A DNA stretch of 38,259 nt from MGBC114844 sp910585855 (GCA_965646165.1 CBFFYP010000044.1:1-38259), one strand, 5' to 3'. Positions 8,366 through 17,861 are shown, counted from the first letter of the stretch. Numbers and translations are program-made. The notes: generated by a model from the letters alone, not told the origin.

Positions 8366-8983
8366 TTATTTTTTTAGCTTTTGTTTGATTACTTTTAATC
8401 GGGTAAATTCTTCCCGTTCTTTTTCTTCTAGAGCGTTAGTAATTGTGTCTACCAGTTCTGTATAGGTAGGGATTGTAATATTTTTAAGGGCATTTGCCCG
8501 TTTTTGAGTTTTTTTTATGTTGGCTGCCAGACGATAAGCTGAATTTTCTACCATAGAAAGCCGAATAGTAAGTTCTTTTACTTTGTCGAAGCATCGTTTT
8601 GCCTCATCTAAGGATTCGGTTGTATTATAAAAGGCATAGGAAGGAACTTCTGCTTGTGCCTGATATTCTACAAGAGGAATTTCTGTACCCATAATGCTCC
8701 GGGTTTTGATTCGAATGGAATCTTCCAGAGGAATTGTATCAGCAATTTCTTGTACATAACTAATACCCAGTTCAATATTAGCTGTTTGAAGTGAAATATA
8801 GGCTGTTGTAAAAATTTGATCGATTTCGGACTGAATTCCTTTTGCCTCTTCAATCAAATTCATCAGTTCCTGAATCAAAATATTTCGTTTTTTATCCATT
8901 AATTCATATCCCTGTTTTGCAAGTGCCAATGAATTTTTTGCTGAAATAAGATTTCCTTTTGTAGGAAAAGTATTTGGATTCAT
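8366..8983 (-). CDS. atpD: V-type ATPase subunit D (central stalk)
   Basis: A 205-residue predominantly helical protein forming the rotor shaft inside the A3B3 head. The N terminus, PTKGNLISAKNSLALAKQGY, is the classic subunit D signature, and the C-terminal helix has the ENSAYRLAANIKKTQKR..NALKNI pattern. AAAGGGGGG is six bases upstream of the ATG. It is the last gene of the nine-gene operon, 21 bp after subunit B. The S repeat downstream may serve as a termination structure. Length is typical (about 200-215). Confidence 0.95.
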   Translation of the reverse strand: MNPNTFPTKGNLISAKNSLALAKQGYELMDKKRNILIQELMNLIEEAKGIQSEIDQIFTTAYISLQTANIELGISYVQEIADTIPLEDSIRIKTRSIMGTEIPLVEYQAQAEVPSYAFYNTTESLDEAKRCFDKVKELTIRLSMVENSAYRLAANIKKTQKRANALKNITIPTYTELVDTITNALEEKEREEFTRLKVIKQKLKK

Positions 8984-9004
8984 TTTTTCCCCCCTTTCTG
9001 TCCA

Positions 9005-10375
9005 TTAATAATATTGCTCTAGGATCTTTGTGTTAATGCGGTCTAGTTCTTCTTTAGGCAGCATACGAAGCAGTTTCCATCCAAGTTCTAAAGTGTCTAA
9101 AATGGTTCGGTTTTCATCGTTTCCCTGTCCGACAAATTCTGTTTCAAAGGCTTTTCCAAAAGCCAAATATTTTTTATCTATTTCGGAAAGTTCATCTTCT
9201 CCGATGACAGAAGCCAGATTTCTGGCTTCTCCTACTCGTGCGTAACTGGAAAATAATTGATTTGCTACATCCTGATGATCGGCTCGGGTGTAGCCTTCTC
9301 CGATTCCGTCTTTCATCAGTCGGGAAAGGGAAGGAAGCACGTTGATAGGAGGATAGATGCCCTGTCCGTGTAGTGTTCGATCTAATACAATCTGTCCTTC
9401 GGTAATATATCCGGTTAAATCGGGAATTGGATGTGTGATATCATCATTTGGCATAGTTAAAATTGGAATCTGTGTTACTGAGCCGTTTTTTCCTTTTACA
9501 ATTCCAGCACGTTCATAAATGGTAGCAAATTCGCTGTAGAGATAACCCGGATATCCCTTTCTGGAAGGAATTTCTCCTTTGCTGGAGGATACTTCCCGCA
9601 TGGCTTCTGCAAAAGAAGTCATATCGGTTAAAATAACCAAAATATGCATTTCTTTTTCAAAAGCAAGGTATTCTGCAGCCGTCAGTGCAACTTTAGGGGT
9701 GATAAGTCGTTCTACTACTGGATCGTTTGCCAGATTTAAAAACATTACAACATGGGAAGAAACCCCGGCTTCTTCAAAGGTTTTGCGGAAAAATTCGGCA
9801 ACATCGTGTTTTAGACCCATTGCAGCAAAGACAATGGCAAATTTTTCTTTGGAATCTTCTCCTAGAGAAGCCTGTTTTACAATCTGTGCGGCAAGCTGAT
9901 CGTGCGGCAGACCATTTCCAGAGAAAATCGGAAGTTTTTGCCCACGAATTAATGTGGTCAGACAGTCGATAGCAGAGATACCGGTGCGGATATAGTTGCG
10001 GGGATACTCTCTGGTTACAGGATTCAGCGGTTTTCCGTTGATATCGACCCGTTTTTCTGCTTTAATATCTCCTAATTCATCGATCGGCTGTCCAATTCCG
10101 TTAAAGGTACGTCCTAAGATATCAGTAGATAGGGCAAGTTCTAGCGGATGTCCTGTTAGCTTGGTATGCGTATTTTTTAAAGACATATTTTCTGTCCCTT
10201 CAAATACTTGAATAACGGCTTTATCCTCGTAGACTTCCACGATCCGACCCAATTTTTTTTCTTTTCCTTCTACTGTAATCTGTACAATTTCATCATAAGA
10301 GGCATTTTGAACACCTTCTAGGGCAATAAAAGACCCATGAATGGAACAAAGTCCCAAATATTCGATTGATACCAT
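9005..10375 (-). CDS. atpB: V-type ATPase subunit B (non-catalytic)
   Basis: A 456-residue regulatory nucleotide-binding subunit alternating with A in the head. Family features are DILGRTFNGIGQPID, YPRNYIRTGISAIDCL, and the degenerate P-loop region FSGNGLPHDQLA, which lacks GxxxxGKT as expected for B. PILTMPNDDITHPIPDLTGY is close to invariant in the family. It starts 12 bp after the A stop with AAGGAGG upstream. The missing P-loop is normal, not a defect. Confidence 0.96.
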   Translation of the reverse strand: MVSIEYLGLCSIHGSFIALEGVQNASYDEIVQITVEGKEKKLGRIVEVYEDKAVIQVFEGTENMSLKNTHTKLTGHPLELALSTDILGRTFNGIGQPIDELGDIKAEKRVDINGKPLNPVTREYPRNYIRTGISAIDCLTTLIRGQKLPIFSGNGLPHDQLAAQIVKQASLGEDSKEKFAIVFAAMGLKHDVAEFFRKTFEEAGVSSHVVMFLNLANDPVVERLITPKVALTAAEYLAFEKEMHILVILTDMTSFAEAMREVSSSKGEIPSRKGYPGYLYSEFATIYERAGIVKGKNGSVTQIPILTMPNDDITHPIPDLTGYITEGQIVLDRTLHGQGIYPPINVLPSLSRLMKDGIGEGYTRADHQDVANQLFSSYARVGEARNLASVIGEDELSEIDKKYLAFGKAFETEFVGQGNDENRTILDTLELGWKLLRMLPKEELDRINTKILEQYY

Positions 10376-10387
10376 CTTGCCCTCCTT

Positions 10388-12154
10388 CTATGCATTTTTT
10401 GCAATGACTTCTTGATAAAATGTGTCGATTTCTGTTTTATATTCTTCAAATTTATCGAGTTCGTGATTGGCAACATCATATTTTATGGCAATAATGCGTT
10501 CAAAAATATTGCTTTGCTTTAAAACAGACATCGGCATACCCATTGTTATCAATGCTCTGGATTTATTATAGAGATACAAAATTGTCTGCATCATATCTAA
10601 CTGTTTTTCTAGCGGAACACAGGTATCCTCTGGATGAAAGGCATTTTGCTGCAAAAATCCAAGACGAATCACACGTGCGATTTCTAAAATCAGCTTTTGA
10701 TCGTCAGGAAGCACATCACTTCCAATCAGTTTTACAATTTCCATTAAACTGCTTTCCTGATTTAGTAAAGTGATAAGCTGGTTGCGGCAGAATACAAAAT
10801 CCGTGCCGACATGATCGGAGTACCATGGTGCAAGATCGGTCAGATATTCACTGTAGCTGGTCAGCCAATGGATAGCCGGAAAATGTCTGGCATAGGCAAG
10901 GGATTTGTCCAGTCCCCAGAAACAGCGGACAAAGCGTTTGGTGTTTTGTGTCACCGGTTCGGAGAAATCCCCGCCCTGCGGAGAAACCGCTCCGATAATG
11001 GAAACCGATCCTTCTGTTCCATTTAGATTTCGCATCAGACCTGCCCGTTCATAAAATGCAGAAAGACGGGAGGAGAGATAGGCAGGAAATCCTTCTTCTG
11101 CCGGCATTTCTTCTAGTCGTCCCGAAAGTTCACGAAGTGCCTCTGCCCAGCGGGAAGTAGAATCTGCCATAATTGCCACATCATATCCCATATCCCGGTA
11201 GTATTCAGCTAAAGTAACTCCGGTATAAATACTGGCTTCACGGGCAGCAACCGGCATATTGGAAGTATTGGCAATTAAAACGGTTCGATCCATCAGAGGG
11301 TTTCCTGATTTTGGATCAATTAATTTAGAAAAGTCTTCTAATACCTGTGTCATTTCGTTTCCACGTTCACCGCAGCCGATATAGATAATAATATCTGCAT
11401 CGGACCATTTAGCAATTTGATGCTGCGTCATTGTCTTTCCTGTGCCAAAGCCGCCGGGAATAGCGGCTGTACCGCCTTTGGCGATTGGAAACAGAGTGTC
11501 TAGTATTCTTTGTCCTGTGATAAGCGGACGAGAAGGTGCATAGCGTTTATGCACAGGTCTGGGTACACGGATAGGCCATTGCTGCGTCATAGTGATAGGG
11601 ATTTCCTCTCCGCTTTTGGTCAGCAACACAAGAAGTGTATCCGCAATGGTATAGCGTCCGTCCGAAACAACGGAAAGTACAACTCCTTCTAAATCAGGAG
11701 GCAGCATAACCTTATGAATGATAGCAGAGGTTTCTGAAACTTCAGCAATAATTGATCCGCCATACAGTGTCTGCCCTTTTTCTGCTACGATATGAGTTTC
11801 CCATAATTTATCGGTATCTAGTGCATTGACACTGATACCACGGCTGATATAGACACCGGAATTTTTTGCAATCGCTTCCAAAGGACGTTCAATTCCGTCA
11901 AAAATATTTGTCAGAATACCGGGAGCTAGTGTAACAGAAATAGCACTTCCCGTTGCCATAACCTCTTCTCCGGGCTTTAAACCAGAAGTTTCTTCAAATA
12001 CCTGAATGGTGGTAAGATCGGAAGTCAGAGCAATTACTTCACCAACCAGTTTTTCTGATCCGACGTAGACCATTTCAGACATTTTAAATCCGGTATTTCC
12101 TTTTAGATAGATGACCGGACCGTTGATACCGAAAATTTTACCTGTTTTTGTCAT
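10388..12154 (-). CDS. atpA: V-type ATPase catalytic subunit A
   Basis: A 588-residue catalytic subunit. The Walker A is GGFGTGKT at about residues 234-241, followed by the GCGERGNEMTQVLEDF block with the catalytic Glu. MADSTSRWAEALRELSGRLEEMP is split across the Walker B/arginine-contact region, and the non-homologous insert typical of V/A-type A subunits lies before the P-loop. It hydrolyses or synthesises ATP coupled to ion flow through the I/K membrane part. GGAGGAG precedes the ATG. Length is typical. Confidence 0.97.
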   Translation of the reverse strand: MTKTGKIFGINGPVIYLKGNTGFKMSEMVYVGSEKLVGEVIALTSDLTTIQVFEETSGLKPGEEVMATGSAISVTLAPGILTNIFDGIERPLEAIAKNSGVYISRGISVNALDTDKLWETHIVAEKGQTLYGGSIIAEVSETSAIIHKVMLPPDLEGVVLSVVSDGRYTIADTLLVLLTKSGEEIPITMTQQWPIRVPRPVHKRYAPSRPLITGQRILDTLFPIAKGGTAAIPGGFGTGKTMTQHQIAKWSDADIIIYIGCGERGNEMTQVLEDFSKLIDPKSGNPLMDRTVLIANTSNMPVAAREASIYTGVTLAEYYRDMGYDVAIMADSTSRWAEALRELSGRLEEMPAEEGFPAYLSSRLSAFYERAGLMRNLNGTEGSVSIIGAVSPQGGDFSEPVTQNTKRFVRCFWGLDKSLAYARHFPAIHWLTSYSEYLTDLAPWYSDHVGTDFVFCRNQLITLLNQESSLMEIVKLIGSDVLPDDQKLILEIARVIRLGFLQQNAFHPEDTCVPLEKQLDMMQTILYLYNKSRALITMGMPMSVLKQSNIFERIIAIKYDVANHELDKFEEYKTEIDTFYQEVIAKNA

Positions 12155-12174
12155 TTGGAGTAACTCCTCCCCAA

Positions 12175-12750
12175 TTATTTATTGATAAATGTAAAAGCAT
12201 CTTTTAATTCATAAAATTTTGTTTCGAAAGAGTGGTCAATCAATAGATTTCTGGACGGAATAATGGCTCTTATTCCGCCCATAAAGCTATATTGGCTTAT
12301 GGTTAGCTGGGTATGGGTAGCATCTTCTAAATCGTGCAGTTTGTCAGAATCAATGGGATCAATATAAAGAATCATTTCTTCTGATTTAGCAAAGTGCTTT
12401 GCTTCTAAAATCTGCCGAATTAAAAGCTTTTGATAATCTGGTGTAGTCATATATTGATCGAGTAATTCTTTTACTTCTGAAAAAAGTGTTTCTTCTAAAT
12501 CCTCTTGTAATTGAGAGAATTCTTTTTTTATCTGAATCTGTTCTTTTGAAAATGCTTTGTTTTTTTCATGTTCTAGACTGGCAATACCAAGTGTAATCTG
12601 CAGTTCTGCTTTTTGAATGGCATCTTGTTTATGCCGTTCAAAGATTTCAGTTAGTGCATTTTGGTAGTCAGTGAGCATAGCAGTACTTTTTTTATTTGCA
12701 CTTTCTATAGAGATAGCCAGAAAATATTTTAATTTTTCCTCTGTTGTCAT
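12175..12750 (-). CDS. atpE: V-type ATPase subunit E (peripheral stalk)
   Basis: A 191-residue protein with a long N-terminal charged coiled coil (about 10-100) and a C-terminal globular half (IEPSR-like region IIPSRNLLIDHSFETKF), the two-part architecture of E subunits. With subunit H it forms the outer stalk that holds the head static. AAAGGAGG lies upstream of the ATG. It is placed between F and A, the usual order. Sequence conservation is weaker than for A and B, so the call rests on architecture plus position. Confidence 0.88.
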   Translation of the reverse strand: MTTEEKLKYFLAISIESANKKSTAMLTDYQNALTEIFERHKQDAIQKAELQITLGIASLEHEKNKAFSKEQIQIKKEFSQLQEDLEETLFSEVKELLDQYMTTPDYQKLLIRQILEAKHFAKSEEMILYIDPIDSDKLHDLEDATHTQLTISQYSFMGGIRAIIPSRNLLIDHSFETKFYELKDAFTFINK

Positions 12751-12763
12751 GCCGATTCCTCCT

Positions 12764-13072
12764 TTATAGTTTTAATCCAATCGCTTCACTTACATAAGAA
12801 GTAATAAAATCGGGCTTTCGTCCTGTTCCATGCCGATCTGGTATTTCAATTACAAGAGGAAGCTGGTAGGTAAGTTTGATGGCATTGATTAAATCAGGGT
12901 AATCTCTGCTGAATTTTTCGGTAAGAAGTACAATCCCGATTTCTGTTTGATGCATCACATCTTCTAAAATTGTCCGCAGTTCTTCTCTGTCATGTACAAC
13001 AACTCCTTCTACTCCGGCAAGACGCATACCAGTAAGAGTATCAATATTATCGCTGATCAAATACATTTTCAT
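12764..13072 (-). CDS. atpF: V-type ATPase subunit F
   Basis: A 102-residue alpha/beta protein that binds the D-subunit shaft. Family features are KMYLISDNIDTLTGMRLAGV near the N terminus, the IGIVLLTEKFSRDYP strand-helix, and PLVIEIPDRHG. AAGGA is eight bases from the ATG at 13072; a second ATG two codons on is an alternative. It lies between K and E. Confidence 0.93.
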   Translation of the reverse strand: MKMYLISDNIDTLTGMRLAGVEGVVVHDREELRTILEDVMHQTEIGIVLLTEKFSRDYPDLINAIKLTYQLPLVIEIPDRHGTGRKPDFITSYVSEAIGLKL

Positions 13073-13111
13073 TTTTTGATTCCTTTCTCAAGGCAAAGAC
13101 CAAAAATACAA

Positions 13112-13540
13112 TTAGGAAAGCTGGCCAAGAATCATAAAAGAAACAATCAGCCCATAAAGACAGACACCTTCTGCCATAGCAACGAAAATCAGGGATTTAC
13201 CCAAAATAGAGGAATCCTCACTGATTGCTCCTAAGGCGGCACTGGCAGCACTTGCAACAGCGATACCGCCTCCGATACAAGACATTCCAGTAACTAGGGC
13301 AGCGGCAATATAGCCAAGACCATTGGCACTTGAAGAGGCTGCCTCACCGGCTGCATGAGCATTGCCGGAATAAAAAAGAATATTTGCAATTAAAAAAGTG
13401 CCAAAGAAAGCAAGACAGTTAATGCCAAGTGTTGCCTTATATCTGCCTTTGGTTCTTTCTCCTAATAAAAATGCACCAAAAGGAAGGATAATACTTAATA
13501 AAAGAATAACAATCAGTGTAATTTTAATTGGTAATATCAT
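13112..13540 (-). CDS. atpK: V-type ATPase proteolipid subunit K (rotor ring)
   Basis: A 142-residue membrane protein with four predicted helices (about 5-25, 40-60, 75-100, 115-140). The ion-binding Glu is in the last helix (FVAMAEGVCLYGLIVSF). Only the second hairpin has the typical GGGIAVASAASAALGAISED loop; the first is divergent and lacks an equivalent carboxylate, as is usual for duplicated V-type proteolipids. The Gln residues that help bind Na+ in Enterococcus hirae NtpK are not seen at matching places, so the coupling ion is uncertain. AAGGAGG precedes the ATG. Confidence 0.92.
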   Translation of the reverse strand: MILPIKITLIVILLLSIILPFGAFLLGERTKGRYKATLGINCLAFFGTFLIANILFYSGNAHAAGEAASSSANGLGYIAAALVTGMSCIGGGIAVASAASAALGAISEDSSILGKSLIFVAMAEGVCLYGLIVSFMILGQLS

Positions 13541-13600
13541 AGTAAATGACCTCCTTAAAAATTATAATATAAATAATATAGATAGAAACGCCAAAACGAA

Positions 13601-15532
13601 TTATTCCTTTGCCTTAGATTTTCGATAAGGAATAAATTCCCGTCCTGATCCTTTATAAAATCGGCTGAAAAATTCATAGTATTCCAGACGAAGCACTTGA
13701 ATTCCGACAATCAGTCCTTCCATTCCCATAACAAATAAGTTTCCAAGTATTACAACGATCCAGTTAGGACTTCCTGATTCTGCTCCGGCAAGCATAAGAA
13801 CAACTTCCATCATAGCAGCATGACTGACAGCAAACGCACCGATTCGTACAAAAGAAAGTGTATTAGAAAAATAACTTAACAGTACTTCAAATAACTCAAA
13901 AAAGGCCTGTATAAAAAACATTCCTTTGCTTTCAGGAAGAATATTTGTCTTTTTTTCAATCAAAGCAGTCAGTGGCTCTTTAAAAGCCATAGCAAGCAAA
14001 GGAAGTGCAAAGAGAACTACCAGTACCAATGCTGCAGGTGCGGCATGACCACTCATTAACAAAAAGAGAGTGACCGTAAGAGATCCATAAAAGATAAGTC
14101 CTGCAATTCCATTTGTGCCAAAAAAAGTATTTTCCATATCATGGGACTTGAACCCATTGATAATCTGAAAGATCATAGTAAGCATAATCAGGAACATACC
14201 AAGGGCAACAGAATAGACAAATACTGTATTTAAGTTGCCGATAAACGGAAGAGTTGTCATATGTTCAATCGGGTGCAGCCAAGCGGCATCAATTACTGTT
14301 TCAAATCCAAATACACTGCCAAACAAAAAACCAAAAATAGTGGAAAAGAAACCTGCCATAGAGATAATAGCTGCTAAATTAATTTTCTTAAATCGGTAGA
14401 GCAGTGCACCGCCTAAAAAAAGGCAGAGTCCTTGTCCCACATCTCCAAACATTACACCAAAGAGAAAGGAATAGGTCAATGCAACAAAAATAGTTGGATC
14501 GAATTCCTGATATGCCGGAAGTCCATACATACGAGTATACATTTCATAGGGCTGAAAAATCTTTGGATTTTTTAGTTTGGTTGGCGGCTGACTGGTAGCA
14601 CTGTTATGGTCATCCTCAATGATACAATAGAGGTTATGATCTTTTTCGATTTCCTTTGAGAAAATCAAAGATTCTTGTTCGGTCATCCAGCCGCATAGGA
14701 TATAAAAGGTTTCCTGTTTGGTTTTGGTGCAGGCTGCCAATTTTCGGATATCGAAATTTTCAGATAAAACTGTTAATTTATGCTGTGCAGCTTTGATATC
14801 CACGGCATTTTCTGCTAATTTTTTCTGATATAGTGCAATCACAGAATCTAACTGCGCCGTATAGTCAGAAATACTTTCTTCCAGATTACAGCAGGCTTCT
14901 TCTGCTGTGCCATGATACATATCTTTTAGATAAAAGCGTTCAAAATGAAGAGAAGAATAGATAGCGTCAATTTTGTCGGCTTCTTCTGCAGGAACAAAGT
15001 AAACTCCCCAAACATAGTTTTTATCGCTTTGTCCTTTACAGAATATGGTACATAAATCGTCACGGATATGTTTTTCAAAGGTTTCATAGTATTCCTGTGC
15101 GATTTTTCCAAAACGGAATTTTACATACTGAAAATGAAGAATATCCTCTATACTATGGGGAATAGAACGAAAATGTTCAATATCCGTCAACAGTGTCTGT
15201 GCGGAAGATAGTTTTTCTTCGATTTCTTCTTTGTCCTTTTGAATTTTATTTAATTCGGATTCCATTCGTTCGATAACGGCAACTGCCTCTTTTACTGTTA
15301 ATTTTTTCTCTTCACAAGGAATATCTTTTACTAAATCTGCCAAAGTATTGATTTTGGCAAGAGAATTCTTGTGAGGATTGGCTTCGATATAAGGGCTGAT
15401 ATTCTGTACAGTTTTTAATTCTGAAAAAGCATTTTCTAATTGAATATCATATTTAGATAAATACTCATCCACAACACGGTCGATATCGTCTTTTGGACCT
15501 GTTATCGTTAAGAATTTCATTTTTTCAATCAA
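13601..15532 (-). CDS. atpI: V-type ATPase subunit I (membrane stator)
   Basis: A 643-residue two-part protein. The N-terminal cytosolic half (1-330) is rich in coiled coil and docks the peripheral stalks. The C-terminal half has seven or eight membrane helices including FGVMFGDVGQGLCL, FEVLLSYFSNTLSFVRIGAFAVSHA with the essential Arg facing the proteolipid ring, and MGMEGLIVGIQVLRLEYYEFFSRFY at the end. GGAGG lies eight bases from a TTG at 15532, giving the expected start IEKMKFLTITGP, so I use it rather than the TTG at 15547 or the ATG at 15520. Length is typical. Confidence 0.94.
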   Translation of the reverse strand: MIEKMKFLTITGPKDDIDRVVDEYLSKYDIQLENAFSELKTVQNISPYIEANPHKNSLAKINTLADLVKDIPCEEKKLTVKEAVAVIERMESELNKIQKDKEEIEEKLSSAQTLLTDIEHFRSIPHSIEDILHFQYVKFRFGKIAQEYYETFEKHIRDDLCTIFCKGQSDKNYVWGVYFVPAEEADKIDAIYSSLHFERFYLKDMYHGTAEEACCNLEESISDYTAQLDSVIALYQKKLAENAVDIKAAQHKLTVLSENFDIRKLAACTKTKQETFYILCGWMTEQESLIFSKEIEKDHNLYCIIEDDHNSATSQPPTKLKNPKIFQPYEMYTRMYGLPAYQEFDPTIFVALTYSFLFGVMFGDVGQGLCLFLGGALLYRFKKINLAAIISMAGFFSTIFGFLFGSVFGFETVIDAAWLHPIEHMTTLPFIGNLNTVFVYSVALGMFLIMLTMIFQIINGFKSHDMENTFFGTNGIAGLIFYGSLTVTLFLLMSGHAAPAALVLVVLFALPLLAMAFKEPLTALIEKKTNILPESKGMFFIQAFFELFEVLLSYFSNTLSFVRIGAFAVSHAAMMEVVLMLAGAESGSPNWIVVILGNLFVMGMEGLIVGIQVLRLEYYEFFSRFYKGSGREFIPYRKSKAKE

Positions 15533-15552
15533 AAGATACACCTCCAATCTTT

Positions 15553-16590
15553 TTACAGAATAATTTTTAGTATATTTTCGGCAGGAAGACGATAACGAAT
15601 TCCTTCTAAAACAGAGATTAGTTTATTGACTTCTAATTCTTTTTTATATAGGTAAGAAGAGATACATGCAACGGAATAAGGAGATTTGCGTACCGCTTGT
15701 TTATATAATTCTTCTAAAATTTTATGATACATCCGCTCTAAGGAGAGGGTATCTGTTTTTTTAAAATGTCTTGCATAGTAAGTGTTTTGTAAGAGTTCTA
15801 AAACTTTTTCTGCTGTTTCTGCTTCCAGCATAGCAGTAAGAGTAGATTTTCGCAGCTTATAATGAATCGGAATCAGAAAAGCGGAGAGTTCAGCAGTGGA
15901 TATTTCATAATATCGCTTAGCTCGATAGATCCACTGAATATTTAATAAATCCATTTGGCTGCCATAGGTTTCTGTTAGAATTTTTCGTTCCGATGCTTGC
16001 TTTATCTGGTTGATTTGATTCCAAATATCGTTAAAATGCAGCAGATCCAATGCGATTTCATAGTCAAATAAAGTAGGCGAAGAGGAAGTATCCACCATAG
16101 AAAAAATTTTCTCATAGCTGTTGCCTTTCAGACTTTCTGCCAATTCCTCTAATGAGGAAGAAGCTACTGCTTTTGGAAGAGAAATATTGGAATGTTTTTC
16201 AAAGAACGGATAAAACCGCTCTAATTTTAATTCAACAGAACGAGAATCAAATAATTTTCGAAGGCAGGCTTTTAGTGCTTGTACTTCATAGCGGGAAAAA
16301 TAAAGTTTTAAAAAGTCCCTCTGCTTTTGATTGGCAAATCGGTACAGACGAAGATAGTCATGATAAACGGAAAAACGCAGAATATGTTCCATTTCTCCAC
16401 GATGCAGCAAGGTTTCGTCTAATTTGGCAAATTGACTTTGATACGTTGGATGATTTTTTAAATATTGTGCAATATCCTGTACATTAGTAAAGGAGGCAAG
16501 CTCCCGAAATTCCTTATTTGTAATCAGGTGACTGCTCATAGCCTTAACTTTTGTGGTAAGACCACTATATGTCAATAAATTGCTTCCCAT
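15553..16590 (-). CDS. atpC: V-type ATPase subunit C (socket between D and the K ring)
   Basis: A 345-residue helical protein linking the central stalk to the proteolipid ring. Recognisable parts are the N-terminal LLTYSGLTTKVKAMSSHLI, the repeated three-lobe helical layout, and C-terminal SPYSVACISSYLYKKELEVN with IRYRLP, the typical ending of this family. I chose ATG 16590, nine bases after GGAG; a TTG at 16605 would overlap that ribosome site. The H stop is four bases upstream, indicating translational coupling. Confidence 0.92.
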   Translation of the reverse strand: MGSNLLTYSGLTTKVKAMSSHLITNKEFRELASFTNVQDIAQYLKNHPTYQSQFAKLDETLLHRGEMEHILRFSVYHDYLRLYRFANQKQRDFLKLYFSRYEVQALKACLRKLFDSRSVELKLERFYPFFEKHSNISLPKAVASSSLEELAESLKGNSYEKIFSMVDTSSSPTLFDYEIALDLLHFNDIWNQINQIKQASERKILTETYGSQMDLLNIQWIYRAKRYYEISTAELSAFLIPIHYKLRKSTLTAMLEAETAEKVLELLQNTYYARHFKKTDTLSLERMYHKILEELYKQAVRKSPYSVACISSYLYKKELEVNKLISVLEGIRYRLPAENILKIIL

Positions 16591-16594
16591 ATTA

Positions 16595-16906
16595 TTATGC
16601 TCCAATTAATTCATTTAAAAGTTTTGCTGCCCATTTTGTATGGTTTTGTCCAAATTTTTGTTTTAAAAGGTTTTGGGCTTCCTGATTATCTGCTTTTAGC
16701 TTTTCTAGCTCAGCATTTTTTTCGGTATTTCGTTTTTCCTGCATTTCTTCAAGACGTTTTTGGGTATCGGCAGATAGTTGTTCATCAAATTCCTTTGTCC
16801 GACGTTCCATTTCTAAAGCAAACTCTTTTTTTTTCTGTTCGGCAGTTTCTATAATTTGGACTGCCGTATTTTCTATATGGGAGAGCCGTTTAATAATGTT
16901 CTCCAT
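16595..16906 (-). CDS. V-type ATPase subunit H/G (peripheral stalk partner of E)
   Basis: A 103-residue protein that is almost entirely a charged coiled coil (EQKKKEFALEMERRTKEFDEQ and onwards), as expected for the small stalk subunit pairing with E. ATG 16906 has AGGAGG nine bases upstream and gives MENIIKRLSHIENTAVQI; a longer frame back to 17011 has no ribosome site and no coiled-coil pattern. It is first in the operon. Low-complexity sequence means identity rests on position and shape. Confidence 0.85.
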   Translation of the reverse strand: MENIIKRLSHIENTAVQIIETAEQKKKEFALEMERRTKEFDEQLSADTQKRLEEMQEKRNTEKNAELEKLKADNQEAQNLLKQKFGQNHTKWAAKLLNELIGA

Positions 16907-17016
16907 AGTTCTGTCCTCCTTTTTGCTGGAATAGTTTTTTTGGATCAATCCTGTGCTGTTAGTGAAAAGAAAGGCTTTTTGGTTATTTTGCCATAATTTT
17001 TCTCCTAACATGTATC

Positions 17017-17022
17017 ATTATA
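17017..17022 (-). promoter_or_regulatory. Candidate -10 of the V-ATPase operon
   Basis: TATAAT on the minus strand about 110 bases before the first gene. No good -35 is seen at 16-18 bp; a TTGTCA lies too far upstream. Treat as tentative. Confidence 0.35.
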
Positions 17023-17144
17023 GACGTTTTTTTAAAAATTACCAGTGTAAATTTGACAAATTTTTTGTTTTATTAGATAGAAGGGAAATAAATAGAGTGC
17101 CAGAGGCGGTTTGATCAGCTTTAGAGGAGTCGCTTTCACCGGAC

Positions 17145-17468
17145 GCCAGAGGCGGTTTGCTCGTTTTCTTTGCACGCTCCGATCTCCGAATGGTAAGAAC
17201 GTCTAGGGTTTCTGTATTCAGGCACATCCAACCGTTCGAACCGGGGCGCAATTCGCCCGTATGACAAAACGTGGTGGGTGTAAGGGTGGATTTTCTTACC
17301 CACAACATGGTTTCTTTTCTTAACAATACGGGCTAAGCACGCCCCTTTTTTTTCATACCCTGCATGGAAGCAGGATATGAAAAAAATTCTAGGTGTTCTC
17401 ACAGAAACCAGACGTTCTAACCATTCTCCGAAGTCGCAGGCAAAGAAAACGAGCAAACCGCCTCTGGC
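17145..17468 (+). repeat. R-family palindromic element, complete copy (324 bp)
   Basis: Perfect 29-bp terminal inverted repeats at 17145-17173 and 17440-17468 start GCCAGAGGCGGTTTGC. The interior carries the same GGGGCGCAATTCGCCC, GGGCTAAGCACGCCCC and CATACCCTGC..GCAGGATATG blocks as the copy at 5823. A lone 15-base copy of the arm, GCCAGAGGCGGTTTG, at 17099-17113 suggests an older partial element next to it. Open frames through this region on both strands follow the repeat and are not taken as genes. Confidence 0.85.
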
Positions 17469-17534
17469 TGTTAGTTGGGTAGCGTTAGAAATTATGCTTG
17501 TCATTTTATTTTTTTGTTCCGGGGTCAAGAAACA

Positions 17535-17861
17535 GCCAGATTCGAAAACCATGAACTGACTGCAGTGACTTTGGAGAAAAGTTAGAAGTTCTTGACTTCT
17601 GCTCAATAACCTAAGATTTTTTTCACATACTGCTTCCATGCAGTGTGTGAAAAAAAAGGAGCGTGTTTAGCATGCACAGTATAGAAAAGCGATTGTTTTA
17701 CGGTAGGTAGCATCGTTTGGGATGATTGTTTCGTTCTGGCTGTCATGCAGGCGAATTGCGCTCCGGTCTGTCTGGTTGGATGCGTGGTGCTGCAGAAGTC
17801 TAGCACTTCTTACTTTTTGGAAACGTGGAACAGCAGGCGGTTCATGGTTTTCGAATCTGGC
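17535..17861 (-). repeat. R-family palindromic element, complete inverted copy (327 bp)
   Basis: Perfect 22-bp terminal inverted repeats at 17535-17556 and 17840-17861 start GCCAGATTCGAAAACC. The interior is the reverse complement of the copy at 5823, with some decay (GCGAATTGCGCTCC). It lies only 66 bp from the previous copy in opposite orientation, so the two together make a larger inverted array between the V-ATPase promoter and the peptidase gene. Confidence 0.85.

Noticed and set aside
9005..10375. V-ATPase B subunit as a defective enzyme because it lacks a P-loop
   Set aside because: Absence of a working P-loop is normal for the regulatory B subunit.
17039..17639. Two long minus-strand open frames (95 and 167 codons) upstream of the V-ATPase operon
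   Set aside because: They follow the R repeats, have no ribosome site, and their predicted peptides are translations of the palindromes.
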